64,000 nt of DNA, taken from assembly GCA_051530055.1 (NCBI GenBank), contig CM121341.1, positions 17,050,001-17,114,000 on the forward strand, written 5' to 3'. This stretch comes from Neoechinorhynchus agilis. Taxonomy: Eukaryota; Acanthocephala. The notes beneath the pieces were generated by a model. That model made no database searches. It was not told the DNA's origin and saw only the letters and a list, made by a program, of their open reading frames with translations. The position numbers and the translations under genes were made by a program. The first letter of the stretch is position 1. Each line of letters opens with the position of its first letter. Below, one piece after another: positions 16,396 to 27,610 of this stretch.

Positions 16396-16843
16396 TAATT
16401 TTGGTGAACATACTCCCGGTCATAACCTATTTGATTTTAATTTATTGGAAATATTTCGAGAGGTAACATCGCCTCATTAGTCATCTAAAAATGAGTTTTA
16501 CACATTAAGGTTTTAAGCTCGAGTGCGCGGGATCCTCAAACCTGAAGTTCGGGGACCAATTATCCGCTCGAACCCCCTGCGCTGTACTACGTTTTTTCCA
16601 TGATTTTATTATTGATTTTTAACACGTCACTGGCTGAAGGTTTCAATTTAAAATTAGCTTTATTTCCTTTCACTGTGTTGGACGTAGCGATGTGTAAAGC
16701 CTCCAAAACAAGCCGCCTTTTTAAGATTTGTTATGTGTAAAACTCATTTTTAGATGACTGATGAGGCGAGGTTACCTCGCGAAATATTTCCAATAAATCA
16801 AAATTAAATAGGTTGCGACCGGGATTATGTTTACCAAAATTAC
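16396..16843. mobile_element. Foldback element with hammerhead in its arm
   Basis: The arms at 16396-16505 and 16734-16843 are inverted repeats of about 110 bp sharing TTTTGGTGAACATA/TATGTTTACCAAAA, CCTATTT, TTTATTGGAAATATTTCG and ATGAGTTTTACACA blocks. The right arm holds an intact hammerhead core (16758-16788); the mirrored left arm has a mutated one (CTAATGA on the minus strand). The loop at 16506-16733 shares sequence with the repeat at the window start. No protein is encoded, so it looks non-autonomous. Confidence 0.75.
16758..16788 (+). ncRNA. Hammerhead ribozyme motif
   Basis: CTGATGA, then a perfect 6-bp stem II (GCGAGG paired with CCTCGC around TTA), then GAAA and TATT. All core nucleotides are present. 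The AUAU after GAA is self-complementary, as in the dimer-forming hammerheads known from PLEs. Confidence 0.7.
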
Positions 16844-18165
16844 ACTTTGACTTATCCGAAGGATTTTCTACCGATGATAATTTATTTTCGTTCTACAAAT
16901 CCAAAACGCGTAGTTTGCATACTCTAAGAAAAACTTTTATCAACAATTTGTACTCGGGTAGATAATCACAATAAAAATAAGTCTTCGATGAAATCGTGTT
17001 GAAGAAAGCGAGGTTTTATTTTTGAGGAATGTGAGTGAGCATTTTGTCAAGATTGAAAAATATAAAAGTACTTGTTTAATCGATTTTATTCCTTGAATGT
17101 TTGCAAAGTGTAAATTTACACAAAGTTAATGCTAAATGGCCATTTGCCGTTGCACATTATTTTGTAGTCCAAGTTAATACTCATAAAGACTTTAAAGATT
17201 TCGCTAAGGTAAAAATTTCTATTTTGCCTTGTTTAAATGATAGATATTTTAATTGAAAGTCTAAAATATTTGTATTTTAAGTTTTAACATGGATGTTCGT
17301 TTCAAGTGACTTACCAAAAAAGTATTTGAAAAGTTGCGTAGATTTAAGACGCTTTTTCAGCGCGTTTTTCCCTGTTTTGCTGATTCACCAACTATACAAG
17401 TATTGCGTTTTTCCTTAGGGTTGACATTTTTAAGTCTAACACCGTTACGCGTAGTAATGGCAAACATTCTTGTCTTTTATATCATTAAATAACAGTAGGT
17501 CAAAACGGTATTTAATTAACTATTAAGACGGATAAGTCGTTTAAAACTTTTTGGGTCTAGAATTTAAGTATGGATTTTATTTCGCCTTTTTGAAGGAAAT
17601 CTTGATGTCTGAAAAGTTAGTCTATACGAAGTTTTACTTTAAATCATCTTCGCTAACACACAAAAATCTATATAACTACATTAATACACTCACTGAAAGT
17701 GGACGCAAATCGTGCCACCGTTATGTATTCCCAATCGCTCAAATGTTTCGTTCGAATAATCGTCAATCCTCATATCACCATAAAATAACAACAAACATCG
17801 AGGCTCAACTTTAAAACGTTCGGCTAATGTTTCAAGCAAATCTTTAATCAGTGGGACGCCTTTAGTCGTTAAAACAATGGACCACAGCTCTTCTCCACAA
17901 GCGACGCTTATAATTTGACGGCGAATATAAACTACTTCTTTAGAATCCTTATAGTTATCTTTTGCTTCAATCAAAGAATCGGGCTTATCCTTTAAGCAAA
18001 AGCTGCTTTTGCACTCGCCAATGGTGTACTTTGAAGGATGCCCGTTCTCTTCGAACGAATCCTTCGAATTTACTTTTAATCTAATGATATAACGATTTCA
18101 GTTCGAAGTTGCTATGGTGATTTCAGATGTGGAAATACCTTCATTCTCAAACGTAAACGTAAATG
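16770..18165. repeat. Duplicated segment, copy 1 (uninterrupted)
   Basis: From the right arm of the foldback to about 18165 this is nearly identical to 50620-51454 joined to 53151-53728. The match covers non-coding DNA and a ubiquitin-like gene. This copy lacks the PLE found in the other and so shows the empty site (TTTGAAGGAAAT at about 17591). Differences are few: point changes and single-base indels. Confidence 0.95.
17690..18065 (-). pseudogene. Ubiquitin-like gene, copy 1 (start codon lost)
   Basis: It is nearly identical to the 124-codon gene at 53252-53626, but the triplet at the start position reads AAG instead of ATG (18065-18063). A few substitutions follow, for example ECKSSFCLK here against ECKISFCLK there. 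The rest of the frame is open to the same stop. Without an upstream start in another exon it cannot make the full protein; the next candidate starts lie well inside. Confidence 0.75.
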
Positions 18166-18385
18166 TTGATGATGGCGTTTAGTGGTAAGCAATATCGAAT
18201 GTCCAATTTTTCACTTCTAGTATATCTAAATTATTTGAGATTATCAAAAGTGTCCAAACTCTTGATTGAAAATGAGGTACGCTGGAGGTAATAAGTAGTT
18301 ATTGTTAAACTGTCAATTCAATAAAACAATACATTTGCCTATAATAGAATTCGCGATGATGGATCATACCTCCAGAGTTCTCAGA

Positions 18386-19230
18386 AACCGGCAAATATCC
18401 TAATCTCATTCTTAGTTGTTCCAGGAAAATAAACGCGAGAATGGTATGTTATGCCAGTCTCAGAAATGTAGGAACCAATTATCAGACAAATAATTCGGCT
18501 ATTAAAATTTATATTTAAGAATCAGTAATAATTTCTAAGTAAAGAAAAATCTTATGGAACCACAAAGATAACAAACAACCCATCTAAAACGAACAAATCG
18601 TCTTTTTCTACCGTAAATTTCTACCGTTATCTATCTTCAGCGCTCTTAAGCCTCGGCGTCAGGTTCCTTCTTTGAAACCGGCAAATATCCTAATCTCATT
18701 CTTAGTTGATCTAGGAAAATAAACGTGAGAATGATATGCGATGCCAGTCTCAGAAATCCAGGAACCAATTATGAGACAAATAATTCGACTATTAAAATTT
18801 ATATTTAAGAATCAGTAATAATTTCTATGTAAAGAAAAATCTTATGGAACCACAAAGATAACAAACAACCCATCTAAAACGAACAAATCGTCTTTTTCTA
18901 CCGTAAATTTCTACCGTTATCTATCTTCCGCGCTCTTAAGCCTCGGCGTCAGGTTCCTTCTTTGAAACCGGCAAATATCCTAATCTCATTCTTAGTTGAT
19001 CTAGGAAAATAAACGTGAGAATGATATGCGATGCCAGTCTCAGAAATCCAGGAACCAATTATGAGACAAATAATTCGACTATTAAAATTTATATTTAAGA
19101 ATCAGTAATAATTTCTATGTAAAGAAAAATCTTAAGGAACCACAGAGATAACAACAACCCATCTAAAACGAAAAAATCGTCTTTTTCTACCATAAATTTC
19201 TACCGTTGTCTATCTTCAGCGCTCTTAAGC
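18386..19230 (-). repeat. Second carrier 3'-end array (three 288-bp units)
   Basis: The same unit as at 11-14.7 kb, with the anchor near 18391, 18679 and 18970, then the gene at 19255. Only the short (A) unit occurs. The left edge begins abruptly at 18386 inside unrelated DNA. The last unit and its junction to the gene are identical to the 14530-14690 region. Confidence 0.95.
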
Positions 19231-20169
19231 CTCGGCGTCAGGTTCCTTTGAAACCGGCAAATATCCTAATCTCATTCTTAGTTGTTCCAGGAAAATAAAT
19301 GTGAGAATGGTATGCGGTGCCAGTCTCAGAAAGGCAGGAACGAACCCTTTGAAGAATCCCGCAGGTCCGGCTTTGGCAATATCTTTTACACATGAGAGTA
19401 CTCCGTGTTTATAATATCCAGGTGGAGCGTTCATTAATCTCGTCTTCGTTACATCGATTGGCATCGTCATCGCAGTTGCAACTGTGCCAGCCAAGGAACT
19501 CGCTGTGAAGTGAGTCGCCAGATTGTCATTGAAGTATCCGGAACTCAGTAAGACTTGTTTGATTTGTTCATAAAACGCGAGCTGGCCGATGTTCATTGCA
19601 CCACCTCTTACGCTCGCGGTTAATCCTCCTCCAAACATTCTTTTGACTCCTTCTTCTCTATACACTCTCAAAAGTCCGTCAAGAGCGTGCTTATATTGAC
19701 GACGCTGTTCAACCGGAAGCTTTATATCGTTCTGCATTCGAACGTTTACCAGATCCGCCGGTGTCCCAACGAATCCGCCACAAAATCCAGCCGATCCAGC
19801 CAAGACTACTTTTTCTGCAAAACTAAGAGCCATTAATTTTCCTCCTTCTGACTTTTTGGTTGCTCTTCCGACTTCATATATTCCGAATCTAGTCGTTGTG
19901 TAGGTCATTTGACGAAGAATCGCGGCGCTCAGACCTCTATAGATAGCCAAAGGACCGCCATCATGGACAAGTTTCTTGAACATTCCAAACAAACCGAATT
20001 CAGCCTTTTGTTGGGTTTGGAGCTGGACTTTGAGAGTATCTAGCGGATGAGTGATGCATACTGCCATGCAACCGGCGGTTCCACCAAAGTACCAACGAGA
20101 TACTCGCTTCTTTTTAGGATCATCGATAACTGTTGAACTATCGGTAACTTGGACAGTATTAGTAGCCAT
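19225..20169 (-). CDS. SLC25A10: Mitochondrial dicarboxylate carrier, copy 2
   Basis: An intronless 314-codon gene for an inner-membrane dicarboxylate/phosphate exchanger. Three repeats carry the carrier signature: THPLDTLKVQ (first third), GTPADLVNVR (middle) and MPIDVTKTR (last). RWYFGGTAGCMAV and LRQMTYTTTRFGIYE are typical of SLC25A10. The N-terminus has a short leader (MATNTVQVTDSS) before the first helix. The start is the first ATG in frame, at a natural leader length. The gene is complete and is likely the main copy; copy 1 shares its 3' half at DNA level. Downstream lies a tandem array of the gene's own 3' end. Confidence 0.95.
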   Translation of the reverse strand: MATNTVQVTDSSTVIDDPKKKRVSRWYFGGTAGCMAVCITHPLDTLKVQLQTQQKAEFGLFGMFKKLVHDGGPLAIYRGLSAAILRQMTYTTTRFGIYEVGRATKKSEGGKLMALSFAEKVVLAGSAGFCGGFVGTPADLVNVRMQNDIKLPVEQRRQYKHALDGLLRVYREEGVKRMFGGGLTASVRGGAMNIGQLAFYEQIKQVLLSSGYFNDNLATHFTASSLAGTVATAMTMPIDVTKTRLMNAPPGYYKHGVLSCVKDIAKAGPAGFFKGFVPAFLRLAPHTILTFIFLEQLRMRLGYLPVSKEPDAEA

Positions 20170-20449
20170 TTGTACTTATCTAGAATTCTTGAAGCAGTTT
20201 AAAAACGATACTGAATTGCTTTAATGTTGCAAACATAGAGAAGCAGTTCCATACTCAGTGCTGCGCCGAAGTATGATGTCTTCATGCAGACATGAAACGT
20301 CGAGAATTTTTTGTCACTACGAGGTGTGCCTTACGGGAAGATTTATACATTAGTGCTCCTCATGTGGAACAATTGAACATTGGCATATGCGTGGCACACA
20401 GTTGAGCTACAAAATTGAAAAAACCCATTATGGATGGTATATTGCTGTA

Positions 20450-20700
20450 TCTTGAAATGGTTATTACCGGTCCTTTTTAAATGGCGGAAAATTAAAAGAA
20501 TTTTATTAATTTCGATATTTCGGATCAAGGTTGCTTGTGACACGAGTTCACATATTTTAAAAATTAATAAGAACCGTGATAAACGCGTACAAGACTGTGC
20601 CGAAATATTGGAACCAATCAATTCTTTTAAATTTTCTGCCATAAACAAGCATGGGCAATTCAATCTTCAAATACACTACCAGTCACAAATAAGGGGAACA
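20450..20700. repeat. Degenerate hammerhead foldback
   Basis: The arms near 20478-20530 and 20605-20660 are imperfect inverted repeats (GCGGAAAATTAAAAGAATT against AATTCTTTTAAATTTTCTGC). The segment GCCGAAATATTGG at about 20600 is the 3' half of a hammerhead core, but the CTGATGA half is decayed. The sequence after it (AGCATGGGCAATTCAATCTT) recurs near 35005 and 36520, so these belong to one family. Confidence 0.6.
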
Positions 20701-22053
20701 CTAATACCGTAGTATCTTTTTTAAATAAAGAATCCTGTTGTGAATCAACTAGGGCTCACAATTCCCATAAATTCTATAGAATACCAAAATACAGTAAGAA
20801 ATCAATAAGTAGTCTTATTTTCGGTATGGACGTTAATACAATACGATGGATATAGCTGGTGAGAATACATCATTGATAGTAGGTATGTGTTTTTATTATG
20901 ATTTACTATTGGCTTATATTAATAAATGTTGATGACAAACAATTTTTCGTCAATAAAACGTTAAATGCCAAAACAAAATTATAAGCATACTTCAAAAATG
21001 ATAGTAGTTTAGAATATTATCAGCTTTTTTGGAAAGCATTTACATTGTCAAAAAGATTAAATAATGCATTAAAGCAGCATTAATTCAAATTACCATTCTT
21101 TTCCGTAAAAGTAATTTGTCAAAGCACAAGAAAATTTCGACTTATCTATCTAAATCGAATTTACTTCAAAACGGACGTAGAAAATTTTGATGGCAAGAGA
21201 ACTCTCAAAAGTACATTTATAAAATGTATTGGCCAAGGGAACGAAAATCCGTTTTGCGTAACTATCACAGGCGGCCAAGAGGCCTAATTTGGTGTTTATA
21301 ACGAAATATTTCAGATATCTAAACTTCGAAAAAAGTCGTGTTGAACCAAGAAACGAAAGACCGCCATTCAAATAAGCAGAAGCGTTTGTGGTCGTCATCG
21401 TTTCTCATGCGTCGACACTATTTACTCAGAATTTCACCGATTTCACAAACATCCACGCAGGCGTTTGCTAATTTGGCACGAACGCATTTCTTAGACAGGG
21501 TTTAAACGATTTATGGTCTGAATGCAACAAAAAATTGCTCTTGCTAATACCTCGACTAAAATTATTTAGTCTAAAAATATAACGTGAAATTTTCAATCGC
21601 AGATCCGTCGATTTATGTAAATTGTATATTTAATTTACATTTAAAACTATCAGATATTTGATACTAAAAGTTAGCTAACACTTTAGTAAACATTTATTTG
21701 ACGATAATAAAGGCCAAAGATATCAAAGATTCAAGAATAGCCGTTCATTTCTATACCACTACACCAGTTTTCCCAAGCTCTTTTTTATCGCGGAACATTT
21801 AAAGGAATTTATTAAATCCGATATTTTGGCACAATCTCGTGCCTTTGAAGCTTCTAAAAAAATGATTTTGTATAGGTTTTCAGAACGTTACACGAAGAAC
21901 AAATTTTTTTAGAGTAAATATTTTTAATAATTTTTTCTGCAATTTTTCTAAGCTATTCAAAAAACATGAAATCATTCACACCACAATTTTAATTTGATTA
22001 TCCCGAAAGATTTTATATCGATCATTAAAAGGCATCGTATTGCTAATTAATAT
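20701..22053. other. Non-coding stretch
   Basis: AT-rich, with no supported gene. A further relic of the hammerhead family occurs on the minus strand at about 21790-21860 (GGCACGAGATTGTGCC followed by AAAATATC). Confidence 0.5.
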
Positions 22054-22242
22054 TTGGAAAGAGGGAGCCGCATCTTCAAGTCCAGAAGATATGAAACCAC
22101 ATTCGATGTAATCTTCTTTGTACCTTCGTTTGATCTACAATTCAGCCCTAAACAATTTAAGAGACACTTAGAAACAAAACACAAAGGAATACGGTCGAAA
22201 ACATCAGCACTCAACAAAATAAACGAGCAAAGAAACTTATGA
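22054..22242 (+). pseudogene. Possible hAT transposase fragment (BED-finger end)
   Basis: The frame contains FSPKQFKRHLETKHKGI, close to the KLKRHLETKHP motif at the end of BED zinc fingers in hAT/ZBED transposases. Only about 60 codons remain, and no catalytic part is recognised nearby. It could be chance, but the motif is distinctive. Confidence 0.4.
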
Positions 22243-22650
22243 ACTACTTAAAGCTGTCAAAAAAGGATTGATTGCAAGTGATTTTATGAGTTTGGATTTT
22301 GAGTACTCACTCAAAAAAAAATTCAAAGAAAAGAGACTTTTTACAATAGACGTTGAAATGCGAATTTGTTTGTTGACTTTATATGCCCGATCAGATTTCA
22401 TTTGCTCTAAAAAAGGGCAATAAAAGTTTAATTTTTTTCATGGTGCACTGCGAATTTTTTAAACTTCTTTACTGCACAGAGCCATTTACGTAAGAAAAAA
22501 CGGCACAAATGGCCAAATATTTAATGGCGAACGTTCAATAAAAAAAAGGTAAATGTATTATTTGAAGTTTGCAAACAACAAACTACATTAACCTTTACAC
22601 ATATATTTGTTGTTTGTGTACACGTGCCCGCGCACACACCAGACGTACAT

Positions 22651-23736
22651 CTATTTTATACTTTCGATTTCTACTGATGGACGATCATTGATTCCCTTCA
22701 AATCGAGGATAGCTTCATAGTATTCGGTGATGTATCGATTGGCCATACGAACTTTAATAAGTGAGCATGCATCTGACGGATTCAAATCGTGGAATCTACA
22801 ACTGTAAGTGTGGGATAAATGATCATAGGTCAGCATATTGTTTGCGTACGCGAACGTGAAATCACTTGGTTTTGTATCGATAACGATTCGACGGATTCGT
22901 GGTCCAATAAGCACAAAGGATTGTTGCATTTTCGCCTTGTATATTCGTCTATACATGACTTGCATTAACGCCTCGATGCTGACTACATAGAACCAACAAG
23001 TTTCTCGTGCATCGGCAGCGAAACTAGACAACACATCGGTACACACTTTCACATTGTCTTCCAAAGTGAACAATATATTATCAGCGTTTTTAAGGACACT
23101 CTCGGCTGTTTTAAAATCAGGAGGTTCTCCTTGATGCATTCGACGACCTAAAACCGTTCTCAAATGAACCCACATATTGGCGTAGGTTCGTGTTCCTTTC
23201 AATTCTCTAAGTTCGTTCATATCAGCTGGAATGTGATGGACCTCTTCTGACTCTTTTGCGTCCGCCACACATCCAGTCGGAATCTTACCCGGATCTATAA
23301 TTGAACACTCGTACTCGCTTTTTGAACCAATTTTGCACAATGCAAACTCGGCAGCTACATGTTTACCCGTAATAGTAATACAAAATGTCTGAGTAAAAAT
23401 CAAAAACAAATCAATATCATCGCCATCTATTATACGATCAATAAGACTCTCACATATCTTCACATGCATCTCTTGAAGACTTATTGTCTGATCTACAAAA
23501 TCAATTGCTTGTCCTATTTGTTGACCCATCGAATTAATACCTGGATTGCTACGACGGTTCTCTTCGCGCCACTTCTTCGCTTTCGTTTCGTATTTCGCTC
23601 GTTCTTCGACACTAAGACTCTTAAATTGTCCACAAGAACAATCAATGGCTTCCTTTATTGTCATATTACCACCAATACGCCGACGGTAGTCCAATGCGTA
23701 AAAATATAGAGCTGATCTTTGAGGTCTTTTAGGCAT
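22651..23736 (-). CDS. mael: Maelstrom homologue (HMG box plus MAEL domain)
   Basis: Maelstrom works in the germline piRNA pathway, linking Piwi silencing to transposon repression in nuage and nucleus. This single-exon gene of 361 codons starts with an HMG-box-like region (about residues 1-70: SALYFYALDYRRR, CSCGQFKSLSVEERAKYE, KAKKWREENRR). The MAEL domain, an RNase H-like fold, follows: AAEFALCKIGS, IDPGKIPTGC and HHIP match its conserved core. The first in-frame ATG (23736) gives MPKRPQ. A sequence like a splice acceptor lies just upstream, so a 5' UTR exon is likely. Its presence in a transposon-rich region fits an active piRNA system, but that is context only. Confidence 0.85.
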   Translation of the reverse strand: MPKRPQRSALYFYALDYRRRIGGNMTIKEAIDCSCGQFKSLSVEERAKYETKAKKWREENRRSNPGINSMGQQIGQAIDFVDQTISLQEMHVKICESLIDRIIDGDDIDLFLIFTQTFCITITGKHVAAEFALCKIGSKSEYECSIIDPGKIPTGCVADAKESEEVHHIPADMNELRELKGTRTYANMWVHLRTVLGRRMHQGEPPDFKTAESVLKNADNILFTLEDNVKVCTDVLSSFAADARETCWFYVVSIEALMQVMYRRIYKAKMQQSFVLIGPRIRRIVIDTKPSDFTFAYANNMLTYDHLSHTYSCRFHDLNPSDACSLIKVRMANRYITEYYEAILDLKGINDRPSVEIESIK

Positions 23737-24010
23737 TTTCAATTATCTGAAAAACGAAAACATTTGATTAGCAAAAACATTTTTTCGTACTAAATAAACT
23801 TCACAGGTTTAAACAAGTTAAAAACTGTAGAAAAAACTACATCACAACAACAAAAAATTAAATCAAAGCGAATAAAATTCGACGTTATAGAAAAAACATA
23901 TCGGCTATATCTGAAAGAATTCTAAAAATAGAGCGTGTATTTAAATTTCGGCAAAATGCTTTAAATGGTCTTTAACTTTTTTGGAATTCATGTGTATAAA
24001 ATTAAAGATT

Positions 24011-24420
24011 TTTTAGATACAAGGGATGGTGCCTTCCTGCGTCAAAACATTGGTCTCGCAATTCAAAGAGGAAACGCAGCGAGTGTGGTCGCGACCACTG
24101 AGGGGAGCTCTTCTTAGAGGACGGCGGTGATTGTTGAAACGTGTTGTTGTGTTTGTCGATATTTTTTCTATATATTTGATACCTATTATAAATGGATCAC
24201 TCAGCTGCAGTCCTGGTGTAACGGTCGAAAGGACAGATGCAGCGTTCCCTCGTTTCACAGCCAGACTTTTGTTTTGTAGGAGGAATGCTCTTACCCTCAG
24301 ATCGCCAATGATTCGTCTCAATCTCCTAGACAATTGTTTTATCAAGTCCTGCCCCGCGGTACGAAACGACCCGAGTGTTTCGACACCAAAGGGAGCAAAA
24401 CAATGATTTCGACTCAGGTC
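24011..24420 (-). mobile_element. RLE-type LINE 3' fragment
   Basis: On the minus strand the frame reads RLRRIIGDLRVRAFLLQ and SLAVKRGNAASVLSTV, the C-terminal signature also found at 448-723, 41.9-42.1 kb and 62.5 kb. Only the C-terminal end survives, with a second shifted piece at 24060-24110. Confidence 0.75.
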
Positions 24421-24639
24421 CCTGTATTTTGTCCTTAATTTTTTTCGGAAGAATTTTGAAGCAGATTAAGGCTCAAGTGAAATTAGCCAATCATGTTATG
24501 TAAAAAGTTTATATTATTCGTAGATTATGATGATAAGAATTGTACAATTTTTTTGGCATACGTTTATCCAATAGTATTACGACAGGTCACTGTTTCCGTG
24601 CGTTAATTTGACAATAAATTTATTACATATATATTATTT

Positions 24640-25320
24640 TTGCCCACGACATCGTTCTCTCCAGATATAATTCCCAGGATCTCAACAATGACCTAGAGAA
24701 GTGGAGGGAAGCTCTGGAAAGTTAAGGTCTAAAAATTTCCAGGGAGAAATTAGTCTACGTAGGAACTGAAAGCATTTTCCTTCACGAGACACAGCTGCAG
24801 AAATCCGACAAATTCAAGTACCTCGGCTCTAGTGTCGATGCAAAAAACGATATCACCGATGAGATTTCATCGAGCAAAGTACCTTTGGTTTTGAAAGGCA
24901 GTATTCAATATGGCAATCAGACCAACCATGTTATATGGGGCGGAGACATGGAACACCACTGCCAATCACATCAAGCGAATACAGGGGAACCGAAATGAAC
25001 ATGATGAGGTGGATGTGTGAAATGACCCGGTCCGTGGCTCAGCGAAGGTGGAGGACGTGAAGGAAGCTATCGCGAAACGAAGTATCAAATGGAGCGATAT
25101 GGTGAAAGGTGAAGGGCCGAATAGATTTATTCGAAAAGTTGAGGAAATGGAAATCGAAGGGAGCGCGGAAGGCGCGGAAGGCCGAGAAAACGATGGAAAG
25201 ATTGTGTGGCTGGGGATCGACTTTTGAGAGGAACGGGCCTGGAGAAGTGTGTGAAGTCTTAGTACTGCAAGTTTTTACGCGACCTTGAGAAGGGAAAAGC
25301 ATGAAGAAAGTTGTTGTTGT
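24640..25320 (+). mobile_element. RTE-like LINE 3' fragment
   Basis: The coding remnants read LNNDLEKWREAL, KFKYLGSSVD, MLYGAETWNT and GRPRKRWKDCVAGD across several frames. These are the thumb and C-terminal motifs of RTE-type LINEs. The RT core is missing (5' truncation) and the frame is broken by several stops and shifts. Confidence 0.75.
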
Positions 25321-25940
25321 CTTATATATATTATTTTTAGAATCTGCAATGTCTCGAAGGAAGTAATCGTCAAAAAACTTAATTTTATTTTTTTACCCGA
25401 AAAATTGTGCGTAACGATTTTTATTTATCTACGAAATTTTAGCACACAAAACCGAATGTGAACGACATTAATGGTTGGTGTCTAAAATTATCACAGTTTC
25501 GTGTGGTCTTAATATTTTGTCCTGATAAAATGTAGCCAGTAGACGCAAATTAATTCGTCGATTAATTATAGGATTCGCGAAAATCATGTGAATTTAGGTC
25601 TCTACATAAAAATGTTTCTATTTACAAACTGTATAAAGGGAAATTTACCCTTTGTTAGAAACATTTTGAACTGTTGAATAATTTTCATCGATAATAGTCT
25701 GTAACACGAGCTTGTGAATTCTCCTTTGAAATGTTCTATAATTAAAACTTACAACTAACATTAAAGAAACGTTTTAGTTTCGAAAAGTTAAATTAATTTT
25801 TACCGTTTTTGATTGGTTTTCGCATAAAAATGCTAATTAAATACTTCATTTTATAAATTCGCACACCTTGACTTTTCCAACAAAATAATAAAGGTTTAAT
25901 ATATGAATGAATATCTGGATTAAATCGCTATTTGGATAAA
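25321..25940. other. Non-coding stretch
   Basis: AT-rich sequence with no gene or repeat recognised. Confidence 0.5.
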
Positions 25941-26498
25941 TTAGCGTAGCTTGGCAATTTGGTGATTGATCAAGCCTCGAAAAACACGATTAAATATTGA
26001 AAGGTAATACCTAAATCCACGATATGACTTCTTTTGCTTATTTCTTTTAGTTGATGATATCGCTCCATTTTTTAGTATATTTGTACTGTCTGGAATCACA
26101 TTATCGTATCTGAAGCATTTTCTTCGAATAATTCGACCAGTTTCAAGATTTTCTGCATACTTTTGATTGGTTCCCCGCATATTATTTGTATTACAAGCAT
26201 TTCGAGATGATTTGTTGGTCTTTTCGTTTGAAAACTTAGAATCTCCGTTTGAACTACATTTGTTCCAATATTTTTCTAGTTCAATCTCCTTGAGTATGAC
26301 CAAATAATCTAATTCCGTGAGCTCATTATGATTTTCCTTTGGTAGGAGTCGTTTTTCTAAATCATTAATTTCCTGATGCCAAATGGAAGTGAGCAAAATT
26401 GGGTTCGCCCCTTCCTCGTCAAGTTGTTCAAGGCATTTGAGTGTAATTTCGGTTGAGATATTAGCGAACAACTTTTGAGCAAGGGCATCATTAGACAT
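25941..26498 (-). CDS. Unrecognised 185-residue protein
   Basis: An open frame of 185 codons starting at a real ATG (26498). The N-terminal half is acidic and helical-looking (about residues 1-80: ALAQKLFANISTEITLKCLE, LTSIWHQEINDLEKRL, ELDYLVILKEIELEKYW). The middle is Asn/Ser-rich and the tail basic (STKRNKQKKSYRGFRYY). No domain is recognised. Length and composition in an AT-rich context favour a real gene. There is no signal peptide or membrane segment. It may have further exons. Confidence 0.5.
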   Translation of the reverse strand: MSNDALAQKLFANISTEITLKCLEQLDEEGANPILLTSIWHQEINDLEKRLLPKENHNELTELDYLVILKEIELEKYWNKCSSNGDSKFSNEKTNKSSRNACNTNNMRGTNQKYAENLETGRIIRRKCFRYDNVIPDSTNILKNGAISSTKRNKQKKSYRGFRYYLSIFNRVFRGLINHQIAKLR

Positions 26499-27610
26499 TT
26501 AGAATAGGTTTTGGTGATACCCAAAACGGTGAAAAGAGTATACCATCATATGGTTTAAAGAATATATGGCCCAGAAACAAATTTAGATTGTTTGCTTGTT
26601 TGTGGATGGTATTTTGAACATTCTTTGAGATTTGATAAGTGTTGGTAAGCACGACTGCATTGTGGTAAAATGCTGTTTTTGTTTGACATTACTAATTGTT
26701 CCGAACGAAAAGACATTTACAACGAGACGACTAAAATTTTTCGGAAATGCTTGTTTATTGTTGACGGCGCTCATGCCAATTTTCAAGTTCATCCACATAG
26801 TCTGACGATCTTAAAATATCATTGGCGATATCAAAAACTGATATTCTCCTGGCGATCTTACAATGGAAAATCAAGGGAAACTAATTTGCTTTGAGATAAC
26901 TTTTTGCGATTTTAGGATTTATCCGAACTCGATAGAAGCAAATTACAATGAGTGGGAAAACGACAAAATATGGCCACGAATCAGTTTTTCCTATTAATAT
27001 TTGCCAAGAAATATAGATCAAAACGAATCTTATTCAGTTGCATCATTGTTGACAAAATGACAAGTGGATTTTTTATTTTTTTCAAGATATTTTTAGAGAA
27101 CGTATAACGAGGTTCTCAACTCCTATTAATTCCTTGTCTAATATGGAATATATTACACTGTTTAGCTGTTTCCGGAATGATATAATCATCAACTCACTTT
27201 ATTTTACCAGAAATCAACGATAGTCAAACTTAAATCAAATATTTTGAGAACTCGTTGCATAATATTTTCTTGTGAGTTTTTAGTCTTTAGCTACCTTTTT
27301 AGATTTATACTCAAAACTTCGTTTTGATAACGAACTAAAATAAATTGCGAACACGCAAGTTTCGAGTCAAAATCTAAAGTTCATTCAAAAGAGAAAATCT
27401 GTAAAATGCCTTGGGGAAATATTTTTATTTTAAAAATCATGCCTGTAATTTCAATTTTTACAGTTTTGAAAAAGGGATATTTTTTCTTGGCATAAGTATT
27501 AACGAATGAAAAAGACGTTTCGCATAGAATGTTCCTTGATCCAAGCCCAACGCTAAAACTTAAATATAAGATATTTAGGATAACGTCAAAAGCCAATTTA
27601 AGAAACAAGC
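26499..27610. other. Non-coding stretch
   Basis: AT-rich, with only short frames that have no recognisable content. No repeat was recognised. Confidence 0.5.
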
